In this document: positions 28,558 through 37,352 of the stretch, piece after piece
How positions within the stretch are numbered: position 1 is the first letter of the stretch
How the letters are laid out: every line of letters begins with the position of its first letter
Position numbers and translations under genes: made by a program
Notes under the pieces: generated by a model
Told to the model about the DNA's origin: nothing
Database searches by the model: none
What the model saw: the letters and a program-made list of their open reading frames with translations, nothing else
NCBI GenBank assembly: GCA_963823215.1
Contig: CAWGKT010000015.1
Span: 1-64,000 of the forward strand
Length of the DNA: 64,000 nt
From: CAIWHR01 sp963823215
GTDB lineage: Bacteria > Pseudomonadota > Gammaproteobacteria > Burkholderiales > Casimicrobiaceae
Direction: 5' to 3'

Positions 28558-29271
28558 ATGAAACCGACGTTCATTCCTCTCGGCCTCGCCCTGCTTGCGG
28601 CCACGCTGCTCGTAGCGTCGGGCTACGGCGCGCGATTCGGCGCCTGGGACTACCGCTTCGGTTTCCAGCTCGTGCGCTGGAGTCTCTACGCCGGCCTCGC
28701 GATCGCCGCGCTGGCTCTGGTCTTCCTGCTGATCCCGCGTTTTCGCGCCGGCGGGATTGCCGCACTGGCGGCAGCGATCGCGATCGCCGCCGGCGTGGCC
28801 TACGTCCCGTCGCACTGGCTGCAGACCGCGCGCGCCGCGGCCGCGATCAACGACGTCTCGACCGACACCGAGCATCCGCCCGCGTTCATCGCGATCCTGC
28901 CATTGCGCGCCGCGGCCCCCGTGCCCGCCGCCTATCCCGGAAGCGAGACCGCGAAGGCGCAGCGGCGCGCCTATCCCGACATCGTTCCGCTGGAACTCGC
29001 GGCGGCGCCAACGGCAGCCTTCACTCGTGCGCTGGAAGCGGCAACGGCAATGGGGTGGGAGATTGTGGCGGCCGACGCGGTCGGGGGACGCATCGAAGCG
29101 ACGGCGACCACACCCTGGTTCGGCTTTCGCGACGACGTCGTGGTACGCGTCGCGCCAACGCCATCGGGCAGCCGGATCGACGTGCGTTCCGTGTCGCGGG
29201 TCGGCAAGAGCGACCTCGGCGCCAACGCGAAGCGGATTCGCGCCTTTCTCGCGAGGCTCGACCATGCGTGA
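28558..29271 (+). CDS. DUF1499 membrane protein
   Basis: The 237-residue protein has three N-terminal hydrophobic segments within residues 1-83. A soluble DUF1499 domain follows (INDVSTDTEHPPAF through VRSVSRVGKSDLGANAKRI). The family is widespread and of unknown function. The stop overlaps the aldolase start by 8 bp, which implies coupled translation. Confidence 0.85.
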   Translation: MKPTFIPLGLALLAATLLVASGYGARFGAWDYRFGFQLVRWSLYAGLAIAALALVFLLIPRFRAGGIAALAAAIAIAAGVAYVPSHWLQTARAAAAINDVSTDTEHPPAFIAILPLRAAAPVPAAYPGSETAKAQRRAYPDIVPLELAAAPTAAFTRALEAATAMGWEIVAADAVGGRIEATATTPWFGFRDDVVVRVAPTPSGSRIDVRSVSRVGKSDLGANAKRIRAFLARLDHA

Positions 29272-30058
29272 CAATCCGGTCAAGAACACGCTTGCCACGG
29301 GTGGCTGTGCGTTCGGCGCGATGGTCTTCGAGTTCTTCTCGCCGGGCGTCCCGCAGCTTTGCAGGAATGCCGGCGCCGACTTCGTGCTCTACGACATGGA
29401 GCACACGGGGCTCGGCTTCGAGACGCTGAAGACCCAGTTCGCGCTGTGCCGCGGGCTTCCGCTCGTGCCGATGGTCCGCGTGCCGCGCGGCGAGTACCAC
29501 TTCATCGCCCGGGCGCTCGACGTCGGCACGATGGGTGTGATGGTGCCGATGGTGGGCACGCCGGAGGAGGCCGCGCACATCGTCGCCTGCACCCGCTACC
29601 CGCCGCAGGGCCGCCGCGGCGCCGCGTTCGGCTTCGCGCACGACGATTACGAGGGCGGAGACATCGAGGAGAAGATCGCGGCGCTGCACGCACGCACGAT
29701 GGTGATTCCGCAGATCGAGACGCGCGAGGGCCTCGCCAACGTGGAAGCCATCGCGGCCGTGCCCGGCGTCGACGCGCTATGGGTGGGACACTTCGATCTC
29801 ACGAATTTCATGGGCATCCCGGGCCAGTTCAGGCATCCCGACTACCTGGCCGCGATTGATCGCATCGTCGCCGCGTGCGAGGCGCACGGCAAGACGGCCG
29901 CGTTCATCGCGACCGACGACGACTGGGCGCGCGACTATGCCGCGAAAGGCTTCCGCCTGATGGCCTACGGCATCGATCAGCTGATGCTGCAGCGCGCACT
30001 TGGCCACGGCCTCGACGTGCTGCGCGCGTCGGGCCGTCCGCGCGGCGGCGACCGATGA
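29264..30058 (+). CDS. HpcH/HpaI family aldolase
   Basis: Class II pyruvate-dependent aldolase fold that cleaves 2-oxo-hydroxy acids to pyruvate and an aldehyde. The 264-residue protein has LYDMEHTGLGFETLKTQF, a metal-site stretch VIPQIETREGLANVEAI and GVDALWVGHFDLTNFMG. It overlaps both neighbours: 8 bp with the DUF1499 gene and an ATGA overlap with the dehydrogenase. The pairing with a hydroxyacid dehydrogenase suggests both act on related 2-oxo or 2-hydroxy acids, but the exact substrate is not known. Confidence 0.9.
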   Translation: MRDNPVKNTLATGGCAFGAMVFEFFSPGVPQLCRNAGADFVLYDMEHTGLGFETLKTQFALCRGLPLVPMVRVPRGEYHFIARALDVGTMGVMVPMVGTPEEAAHIVACTRYPPQGRRGAAFGFAHDDYEGGDIEEKIAALHARTMVIPQIETREGLANVEAIAAVPGVDALWVGHFDLTNFMGIPGQFRHPDYLAAIDRIVAACEAHGKTAAFIATDDDWARDYAAKGFRLMAYGIDQLMLQRALGHGLDVLRASGRPRGGDR

Positions 30059-31083
30059 CCGGGCCCCTGAAGGTCGGGCTCACGCGCGACATCCTCGACT
30101 CGCGCGGCGCGCCGGCGTTCGGCGTCGCGGCGCTCGCCATCCTCGACGGCGCACCCGGCATCCAATGGGAGTACCTCCCGGAAACCGTCGGAGAAATCTC
30201 CGCCGACCACGCCGCGCATTACGACGCGCTGTACGTCAATCTGCCGCGGGTGCCTGCCGCCGCCGTGGCACGCGCCGATTGCCGGTTGCGCGTCGTCGCA
30301 CGGCACGGTGTCGGCTACGACTCGGTCGATGTCCCGGCGATGACGCGCGCCGGCATCATCGTCACGCATACCCCGAGCTCGATGCCGCGCCCGGTGGCGA
30401 CCATCGCGCTGTCGTTCGTGCTGGCGCTCGCCGGCCGGCTGATGCTGAAGGACCGGCTCACGCGCACGGGCCGCTGGCACGAGCGGATGGACAACATGGG
30501 CATGGGCCTCACGGGCCGCACGCTGGGCGTGGTCGGCGCGGGCCGCATCGGCAAGGAGCTGCTGCGCATGGCGCGGGCCTTCGACCTGAAGCTCCTCGCG
30601 GCCGATCCCTACGTCAACGCGATCGAGCTCGGCTATATCGGGGTGCGGAAGGTCGGCCTCGATACGCTGCTCGCGGAATCGGACTTCGTCGTCGTCTGCT
30701 GCCTGCTGAACGACGAAACCCGTCACCTCATCGGGGCGCCACAGTTCGCACGGATGCGGCCGGCGGCGTACTTCGTCAACGTCGCGCGCGGCCCCATCGT
30801 CGACGAGGCTGCACTGATCGAAACATTGCGCGCCGGGCGCATCAGCGGAGCGGCGCTCGACGTGTTCGAGCAGGAGCCCGTCGCGCCAGACAATCCACTG
30901 CTGGCGATGGACCACGTGATCGTCACGCCACACTCGCTGTGCTGGACCGACGAATGCTTTCACAACATGGCGTCCACCGGCCTCGCGAGCATCGTCGATG
31001 CGCTGGCCGGGCGCCGGCCCGAGTTCGTCGTCAACCCCGAGGTCGTCGCGCATCCGCGCGTGCGCGCCTGGTCCCCGCGCTGA
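30055..31083 (+). CDS. D-isomer-specific 2-hydroxyacid dehydrogenase family protein
   Basis: NAD(P)-dependent interconversion of 2-hydroxy and 2-oxo acids. The 342-residue protein has the dinucleotide motif GVVGAGRIGKELLRMA. Catalytic residues are the Arg in NVARGPIVDEAAL, the Glu in DVFEQEPVAPDNPLL and the His in VTPHSLCWTDE. The ATG overlaps the aldolase stop in ATGA. It is convergent with lolA across a 31-bp gap. Confidence 0.92.
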   Translation: MTGPLKVGLTRDILDSRGAPAFGVAALAILDGAPGIQWEYLPETVGEISADHAAHYDALYVNLPRVPAAAVARADCRLRVVARHGVGYDSVDVPAMTRAGIIVTHTPSSMPRPVATIALSFVLALAGRLMLKDRLTRTGRWHERMDNMGMGLTGRTLGVVGAGRIGKELLRMARAFDLKLLAADPYVNAIELGYIGVRKVGLDTLLAESDFVVVCCLLNDETRHLIGAPQFARMRPAAYFVNVARGPIVDEAALIETLRAGRISGAALDVFEQEPVAPDNPLLAMDHVIVTPHSLCWTDECFHNMASTGLASIVDALAGRRPEFVVNPEVVAHPRVRAWSPR

Positions 31084-31114
31084 TCGCGCGCCGTCGCGGC
31101 AGCGCGGCAACGCG

Positions 31115-31741
31115 CTACTTGTCCTCGCCGACGATATCGGCGCCCTGCGGCGGGACGAATCGGAATTGCGCCGCGTCCTGCGCCGAACTCCGGTCGAACG
31201 GACCGAACGTGAGCGTCGTGACGCTGCCGAAGGTGTCCCTGAGCTCCATCACTCGCGGCAGGTTGCTGGCGAAGCCGATGCGCACGCGCTCGAATCCCGT
31301 GTCCGACGTCCGGGGCTTCGCCTCGACGAAGTCAACGCCATCCCGGGTGCCGGCATCGGTCAGGTCGAAATTGGCCTCGAGCGCGCTGTCCCCGGCGAGG
31401 AGCGCCGCGGGCGTCGAGCCGAGCGCGCGGTCGAGCTTGCGCACGATCACCTGATTGAGATCGCGGTCGTAGATCCAGAGCCGATCGCCGTCGCCGACGA
31501 TCAGCTGCTCGTAGGGCGTTTCGTAGGTCCAGCGGAATTTTCCGGGTCGCTGGAACGCAAATGTTCCGGTCGACTCCCGGGTCTCCTGCCGTCCCTTGGC
31601 CACGACGGCCTGCCGGAACGTAACCTTCCCGCTCTTCGTCGTCGCATGGAATGCCTTCAACTGGGCGAGCCCGTTCGCCGACGCGGCGGTTGCCACGGCC
31701 GCGGCGAGCGCGCCGATCAGCGCGGCGGCCACCCGTTTCAT
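31115..31741 (-). CDS. lolA: outer-membrane lipoprotein carrier protein LolA
   Basis: Periplasmic chaperone that ferries lipoproteins from LolCDE to the outer membrane. The 208-residue protein has a signal peptide (MKRVAAALIGALAAAVATAASA), then LKAFHATTKSGKVTFRQ. It has the family block GTFAFQRPGKFRWTYETPYEQ and WIYDRDLNQVIVRKLD. The ATG at 31741 gives a clean signal sequence. It lies 73 bp downstream of ftsK. Confidence 0.94.
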   Translation of the reverse strand: MKRVAAALIGALAAAVATAASANGLAQLKAFHATTKSGKVTFRQAVVAKGRQETRESTGTFAFQRPGKFRWTYETPYEQLIVGDGDRLWIYDRDLNQVIVRKLDRALGSTPAALLAGDSALEANFDLTDAGTRDGVDFVEAKPRTSDTGFERVRIGFASNLPRVMELRDTFGSVTTLTFGPFDRSSAQDAAQFRFVPPQGADIVGEDK

Positions 31742-31814
31742 TGGTGCTCCCTCGCGCAGCGCACGGCCCCGCCACGACGGACGTCGCCTTCCTTGGGGCG
31801 GCCCGGCGGAAGGC

Positions 31815-34130
31815 TCATGCCCCGTCCCCTTTCGTTCCCGCGACGAGCACTTCGCGATTGCCGTTGGTCTGCATCGGCGACACCAGGCCCGCCCGCTCCA
31901 TCTGCTCGATGAGCCGGGCCGCGCGGTTGTAGCCGATGCGCAGATGCCGCTGGACGAGCGAGATCGACGGCCGGCGTGTCTGCAGCACCAGCGCCACGGC
32001 CTGGTCGTACATCGGGTCGGACTCCGCATCGGCGCCTTCCACGGCGATGCCCTCGTCGCCGTCGCCGCCGGTGCTGCCCTCGAGAATGCCGTCCAGGTAC
32101 TGCGGCCCTCCCTGCGCCTTCAGATGCTCGACGACCTTGTGCACTTCGGCATCCGACACGAACGCGCCGTGCACCCGCAGCGGGTACCCGACGCCGGGCG
32201 GCTGATAGAGCATGTCGCCCTGCCCCAGCAGCGCTTCCGCGCCCATGTGGTCGAGGATCGTGCGCGAGTCGACCTTGCTCGCCACCTGGAACGCGATGCG
32301 CGAGGGAATGTTGGCCTTGATGAGCCCCGTGATCACGTCCACGGAAGGACGCTGCGTGGCCAGGATCAGGTGGATGCCGGCCGCGCGCGCCTTCTGCGCG
32401 ATGCGCGCGATCAGCTCCTCGATCTTCTTGCCGGTCACCATCATCATGTCGGCGAGCTCGTCGATCACGACGACGATGAACGGCATCTCCTCGATCGGCT
32501 CCGGCGCGTCGGGCGTCAGCGAAAACGGATTGGTCAGTGGCTTGCCGGCCTTCTTGGCCTCGGCGACCTTCGCGTTGTACCCGCCAAGGTTGCGCACGCC
32601 GAGAGTCGACATCAGACGGTAACGGCGTTCCATTTCGCCGACGCACCAGTTGAGCGCGTTGCCGGCGAGCTTCATGTCCGTGACGACCGGCGCCAGCAGA
32701 TGCGGGATGCCCTCGTAGACCGAGAGCTCGAGCATTTTCGGATCGACCAGGATCATCCGCACGTGCCGCGGCTCGGCCTTGTACAGCAGCGACAGGATCA
32801 TCGCGTTGACCGCGACCGACTTGCCAGAGCCGGTCGTTCCGGCAACGAGCAGATGCGGCATCCGGGCGAGATCGGCGATCACCGCCTTGCCCGCGATGTC
32901 CTTGCCCAGCGCCAGCGTCAGCCGGCTCGCATTGTCGTTGTAGGTTGCCGAGGACAGGATCTCGACGAGCTTCACGATCTGCCGCTTCGGGTTGGGCAGC
33001 TCGAGCCCCATGCATGACTTGCCCGGAATCGTCTCGACGACGCGAATCGAGACCACCGAGAGCGCGCGCGCCAGGTCCTTCACCAGGTTCACGATCTGGG
33101 CGCCCTTGACGCCGACCGCCGGCTCGACCTCGTAGCGGGTGATCACCGGACCCGGATAAGCGGCCAGCACTCTCACCGCGACGCCGAAATCGGCGAGCTT
33201 CCGCTCAATGAGGCGGGACGTGAATTCGAGCGTGTCGGCGCTCACCGTTTCCTGCGCCGCCGGCGCATCGTCGAGCAGCGCGAGCGGTGGCAGCGGGGAA
33301 TCCGGCAGGTCGAGGAAAAGCGGCCGCTGCTTCTCCTTCACGACGCGATCGGACTTCGGCACGTCGACGACTTGCGGCACGACGAGCACCGGCTCACGCA
33401 GGACGACTTCGTGCTTCGCCTGCACGACGGCCTCGCGCATCGCCAGCGCCTGCGCGCCGAGCTCGCGATCCTTGCGCTCTTCCGCCCGGCGCCTGAGCCA
33501 GATGACCGCGCGTTCGAGCCAGGTGCCGATGCGCTCCATCAGCTTCAGCCACGACAGCCCGAAGAACAGCGACGAGCCCGCGGCGAACAGCGTCAGCAGC
33601 AGCAGCGTCGCGCCGTTGAATCCCAGGAGCTTCGACAGCCCCCGGCCCAGGATTTCGCCGAGCGCGCCGCCGGCCGCCTGCGGGAGCGTCACCGGCAGGT
33701 TGTACAGACGCAGCGCCTCCAGCGCGGCGCTCGACAGCAACACGAGCGCGAACCCCAGCACGCCGAGCGAGAGAGGGTGGTCCGTCTCCAGCTCGGGCTG
33801 TCCGATGCGGCGATATCCGGCGACGACCAGTACCACGCCAGCGACGACCCACCACCATGCGGAGATGCCGAAGAGATAGAGCAGCAGGTCGGCGAGCCAT
33901 GCTCCCGCCAGGCCGCCGCGATTCGCGATCGGAGCGCCGACGCCCGAGAACGACCAGCCGGGATCCGTCTTCGCATAAGTTGCCAGGATCAGCCCCAGCC
34001 AGACGAATGCCGCGACGACAAGGAGCCACCAGGATTCGCGGACGAGCCGCGCGAAGCGCGGCGACAACGACGGGGTCGAACCGGTCGCGGTGCGACGCCG
34101 GGGACTCGATTCTTTCTTATTGAAAAACAT
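31815..34130 (-). CDS. ftsK: DNA translocase FtsK
   Basis: Septal ATPase that moves chromosome dimers and helps cell division. The 771-residue protein has four membrane segments (about residues 34-51, 77-105, 121-140 and 173-192) and a short linker. The motor has Walker A GTTGSGKSV (431-439), followed by IVVVIDELADMMM. A C-terminal winged-helix gamma domain (about 705-771, QTRRPSISLVQRHLRIGYNRA) reads the orienting DNA sequence. The linker is shorter than in E. coli FtsK but normal for this group. Confidence 0.96.
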   Translation of the reverse strand: MFFNKKESSPRRRTATGSTPSLSPRFARLVRESWWLLVVAAFVWLGLILATYAKTDPGWSFSGVGAPIANRGGLAGAWLADLLLYLFGISAWWWVVAGVVLVVAGYRRIGQPELETDHPLSLGVLGFALVLLSSAALEALRLYNLPVTLPQAAGGALGEILGRGLSKLLGFNGATLLLLTLFAAGSSLFFGLSWLKLMERIGTWLERAVIWLRRRAEERKDRELGAQALAMREAVVQAKHEVVLREPVLVVPQVVDVPKSDRVVKEKQRPLFLDLPDSPLPPLALLDDAPAAQETVSADTLEFTSRLIERKLADFGVAVRVLAAYPGPVITRYEVEPAVGVKGAQIVNLVKDLARALSVVSIRVVETIPGKSCMGLELPNPKRQIVKLVEILSSATYNDNASRLTLALGKDIAGKAVIADLARMPHLLVAGTTGSGKSVAVNAMILSLLYKAEPRHVRMILVDPKMLELSVYEGIPHLLAPVVTDMKLAGNALNWCVGEMERRYRLMSTLGVRNLGGYNAKVAEAKKAGKPLTNPFSLTPDAPEPIEEMPFIVVVIDELADMMMVTGKKIEELIARIAQKARAAGIHLILATQRPSVDVITGLIKANIPSRIAFQVASKVDSRTILDHMGAEALLGQGDMLYQPPGVGYPLRVHGAFVSDAEVHKVVEHLKAQGGPQYLDGILEGSTGGDGDEGIAVEGADAESDPMYDQAVALVLQTRRPSISLVQRHLRIGYNRAARLIEQMERAGLVSPMQTNGNREVLVAGTKGDGA

Positions 34131-34159
34131 GGGTTTGCCGCGCTGACTTCACGTGGCGA

Positions 34160-34188
34160 ATTATACACCAGCGCGCGGCCAACTGCAG
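34160..34188 (-). promoter_or_regulatory. promoter candidate for ftsK-lolA
   Basis: The minus strand has a perfect TATAAT (34160-34165) 30 bp before the ftsK ATG. With a 17-bp spacer the -35 would be CTGCAG (34183-34188), a poor match. Confidence 0.45.
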
Positions 34189-34348
34189 GCATCGTGACGC
34201 GATGCGCCACGGTTGGAGCGACCGACATCGCCCCCACATTGGCGGTGTCTGCCCGCCGGTCTCGGTCCCGCGACGAATTCGGCGTGCCGTCGCGGCGGTT
34301 CGGGACGCGCTCCGGTTAAACTCGAACAATTTGCGAAGCGAGATACGC

Positions 34349-35302
34349 ATGTCGACACAACACGCCCGCCTCCTCATTCTCGGCTCCGGCCCGGCCGGCT
34401 ACACGGCGGCAGTATACGCGGCGCGCGCGAACCTGAAGCCTGTCCTCATCACCGGGCTCGCACAGGGCGGACAGCTGACGACGACCACCGACGTCGACAA
34501 CTGGCCGGCCGATGCCGACGGCGTGCAGGGCCCGGAGCTGATGACCCGCTTCCAGAAGCACGCGGAGCGCTTCGACACGAAGATGATCTTCGACCAGATC
34601 CACACGGCGAAGCTCGACGCCAAGCCCATCCTGCTGATCGGCGACAACGGCGAGTACACGTGCGACGCGCTGATCATCGCCACCGGCGCCTCCGCGCGCT
34701 ACCTCGGATTGCCGTCGGAGCAGGCCTTCATGGGCAAGGGGGTCTCGGCCTGCGCGACCTGCGACGGCTTCTTCTACAAGGGGCAGGACGTGATGGTGAT
34801 CGGCGGCGGCAATACCGCGGTCGAGGAGGCGCTGTATCTTTCCAATATCGCGCGCACGGTCACGATAGTGCATCGACGCGACCGGTTCCGCGCCGAGGCG
34901 ATCCTGGTCGACAAGCTGATGGCGAAGACGCGCGACGGCGGCAACATCCGTGTGCTCTGGCATCAAACGCTGGACGAAGTTCTCGGCGATGCCAGCGGCG
35001 TCACGGGCGCGCGGCTCAAAGACGTCAGGACCGGCGCGACGCAGGATGTCCCGGTGATGGGCGTGTTCATCGCCATCGGGCACACTCCGAACACCGGCAT
35101 CTTCGAAGGTCAGCTCACGATGGCCGGCGGCTACATCAAGGTCAGGAGCGGGACCGATGGCGGCGCAACGGCGACGAGCGTGCCCGGCGTGTTTGCCGCC
35201 GGGGACGTCGCCGACCACGTGTATCGGCAGGCGGTGACCTCGGCGGGCACCGGCTGCATGGCGGCGCTCGACGCCGAGGCCCACCTCGAGTCGCACGGCT
35301 AA
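34349..35302 (+). CDS. trxB: thioredoxin-disulfide reductase
   Basis: Flavoprotein that reduces thioredoxin with NADPH. The 317-residue protein has the FAD motif LGSGPAGYTAAVYAARA, the redox pair CATC (Cys135 and Cys138), the NADPH motif VIGGGNTAVEEALYLS with HRRDRFRAE, and GVFAAGDVAD. The ATG at 34349 begins MSTQHARLLILGSGPAG. It is divergent from ftsK over 218 bp. Confidence 0.97.
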   Translation: MSTQHARLLILGSGPAGYTAAVYAARANLKPVLITGLAQGGQLTTTTDVDNWPADADGVQGPELMTRFQKHAERFDTKMIFDQIHTAKLDAKPILLIGDNGEYTCDALIIATGASARYLGLPSEQAFMGKGVSACATCDGFFYKGQDVMVIGGGNTAVEEALYLSNIARTVTIVHRRDRFRAEAILVDKLMAKTRDGGNIRVLWHQTLDEVLGDASGVTGARLKDVRTGATQDVPVMGVFIAIGHTPNTGIFEGQLTMAGGYIKVRSGTDGGATATSVPGVFAAGDVADHVYRQAVTSAGTGCMAALDAEAHLESHG

Positions 35303-35336
35303 CCATTGCCGCGACGGGCCGGCGGCGACTGGCGTC

Positions 35337-36008
35337 ATGGCGAAACTGGCTGATCTGAAGAAGCTTGTCGATGCGGCACGCGGCGGCGTGGCGTCATCGA
35401 ACCTGGGGCCCGCCACGAGATCGACGGTGGTCCCACCTGTGGCGAAACCCTCGCCGGCGGCGATCCCGCGGGCGAGCGACGACATCGATCTCGCGCAGGC
35501 CTTCGCCGACGTGCAGCGGCTGGCACCCAGCACCCGCGCCAGCAACGAGCGGCCGCGCCCCGCGCCGATTCCGCTGCAGCGCATCGCCGACGATGCCGAT
35601 GCGCTGACGGCCTCCAAGTATGGCGCCGAGCGCGCCCCCGAGGACTGGGACGTCGGTCAGGAACACGAAGCCGAGCAGACATTCCTGCGCCGCGGCCTCT
35701 CCAACGACATCCTGAAGAAGCTGCGCCGTGGCGAATGGTCGGTGCAGGCCGAGATCGACCTGCACGGCCACCGGATCGACGAGGCGCACGACGCTCTATC
35801 CGACTTCATCGTCGACGCACGGGCGCGCGGCTATCGCTGCGTGCGGGCGATCCACGGCAAGGGACTCACCTCGCCGAACCGGGAGCCGGTCCTCAAGGGC
35901 CGCGTGCGGCGATGGCTCGCGCATTGGGACGAAGTGCTAGCGTACTGCGAGGCGCCGCCCAACGCGGGTGGCGGCGGCGCGGTGCTGATCCTGCTGCGCG
36001 GCAAGTGA
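35337..36008 (+). CDS. Smr domain protein
   Basis: The 223-residue protein has a disordered N-terminal half. The C-terminal Smr domain (about residues 135-223) has IDLHGHRIDEAHDALSDFI, VRAIHGKGLTSPNREPVLK and GGGGAVLILLRG. Smr domains are nucleases linked to recombination control, rescue of collided ribosomes or RNA cleavage. This stand-alone form resembles SmrA/SmrB proteins. It lies 34 bp after trxB on the same strand. Confidence 0.92.
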   Translation: MAKLADLKKLVDAARGGVASSNLGPATRSTVVPPVAKPSPAAIPRASDDIDLAQAFADVQRLAPSTRASNERPRPAPIPLQRIADDADALTASKYGAERAPEDWDVGQEHEAEQTFLRRGLSNDILKKLRRGEWSVQAEIDLHGHRIDEAHDALSDFIVDARARGYRCVRAIHGKGLTSPNREPVLKGRVRRWLAHWDEVLAYCEAPPNAGGGGAVLILLRGK

Positions 36009-36032
36009 TCCGCGGCCGATGCCGCCCGCCCG

Positions 36033-36521
36033 TCAGCCGGTGGCGCCCGGAATGCGGCACAGGAACAGATTCATCGCGATCATGCTCATGACGACGGCGT
36101 CGTCCTGATTCAACGCCTCGATCCGCGTCCGCACGAGCCCGCGATCGGGCTTCGACCGCGAGCGACGCGCTTCGAGCACGGTCACACGCACCCGCAGCAC
36201 GTCGCCCGGACGCACGGGCTGCAGCCAGCGCAGCTCGTCGACGCCTGGTGATGCCAACGCGGCGCCGCGCGCGAGGTAATGCTCGACCAGGACGCGCATG
36301 ACGAGGCTCGCCGTATGCCAGCCGCTGGCGATCAGCCCGCCGAACGGGCCTGTCGCCGCGGCGTCTGCATCGATGTGCACGGGTTGCGGATCGTAGCGCC
36401 GCGCGAACGCGACGACGTCCGCCTCGTCGATGGCGATCGGGCCGAATTCCGATACCTCGCCCGGCACGAAATCCTCGAAATGGCGATCGGCGACCGGAAG
36501 GTTCGAGGATTTGGCTCTCAC
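36033..36521 (-). CDS. MaoC-like hot-dog dehydratase
   Basis: The 162-residue protein has the hot-dog fold of enoyl-CoA hydratases. The hydratase-2 motif region is FARRYDPQPVHIDADAAATGPFGGLIASGWHTASL, split here as residues 39-55 and 56-73, with Asp44 and His49 as likely catalytic residues. The substrate is unknown. It lies 15 bp after the amidase gene on the same strand. Confidence 0.88.
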   Translation of the reverse strand: MRAKSSNLPVADRHFEDFVPGEVSEFGPIAIDEADVVAFARRYDPQPVHIDADAAATGPFGGLIASGWHTASLVMRVLVEHYLARGAALASPGVDELRWLQPVRPGDVLRVRVTVLEARRSRSKPDRGLVRTRIEALNQDDAVVMSMIAMNLFLCRIPGATG

Positions 36522-36536
36522 GCGCGGCCCCTGCGT

Positions 36537-37352
36537 CTACAGAACACGGTGCGCGAGCGCCGGGAGTTCCGCGCGCACGGCTTTGATCCGTGCCGGATCG
36601 ACGTCGCCGACGACGATGCCGGGACCGTCATCCCGTTCGGCGACGATCACTCCCCAGGGATCGATCAGCATCGAATGGCCATACGTGCGCCGCCCGCCCG
36701 GATGCAGGCCGCCCTGCGCGGCCGCGAGCACATAGCACTGATTCTCGACGGCGCGCGCGCGCAGGAGCAGGTGCCAGTGCGCCGCGCCGGTCGTCGCGGT
36801 GAATGCCGACGGCACCAGGATCAGCGCGAGCGTCCCCATGCCGCGATAGAGCTCGGGAAAGCGCAGGTCGTAGCAGACGGACAGTCCGACGCGGCCGCAG
36901 GGCAGATCCACGGTCACCACTTCGGTGCCCGGCGCGATGGTCATGCCTTCGTCGTAGCGTTCCTCCCCGCGCGTGAACGCGAACAGATGGATCTTGTCGT
37001 AGCGCGCGATGCGCTGCCCGTCGGGGCCATACATCAGGCACGCGCTGCGCACGCGCGCCGGATCGGCGCTCGCCAGCGGCACCGTGCCGCCGACCAGCCA
37101 GATGCCGTGGACCCTGGCAAGTCGCGCCAGGAACGCCTGCTGTACACCGCTGCCCTCGGTCTCCCGGACCGCCAGCTTGTCGGTCGCCCGCGCGCCGAAA
37201 ATGCCGAAATATTCGGGCAGAACCACGAGCCGCGCGCCCTCTGCCACCGCCTGGCCGATCAGTGGCTCCGCCTGCGCCAGATTCGCCGCCACGTCACCAC
37301 CGGCGACGGTCTGCACCGCGGCGACGCGCATACGCTCACGGGATTCCGTCAT
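36537..37352 (-). CDS. nitrilase-superfamily carbon-nitrogen hydrolase (Nit-type amidase)
   Basis: Likely an amidase of the Nit1/Nit2 branch, some of which repair deaminated glutathione. The 271-residue protein has the Glu-Lys-Cys triad: Glu47 (VVLPEYFG), Lys120 (ARYDKIHLF) and Cys160 (GLSVCYDLRFPELYR). The Nit-type stretch HLFAFTRGEERYDEG is also present. Its start overlaps the stop of yhdP by 4 bp, a pairing seen in other betaproteobacteria. The exact substrate is inferred, not proven. Confidence 0.88.
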   Translation of the reverse strand: MTESRERMRVAAVQTVAGGDVAANLAQAEPLIGQAVAEGARLVVLPEYFGIFGARATDKLAVRETEGSGVQQAFLARLARVHGIWLVGGTVPLASADPARVRSACLMYGPDGQRIARYDKIHLFAFTRGEERYDEGMTIAPGTEVVTVDLPCGRVGLSVCYDLRFPELYRGMGTLALILVPSAFTATTGAAHWHLLLRARAVENQCYVLAAAQGGLHPGGRRTYGHSMLIDPWGVIVAERDDGPGIVVGDVDPARIKAVRAELPALAHRVL

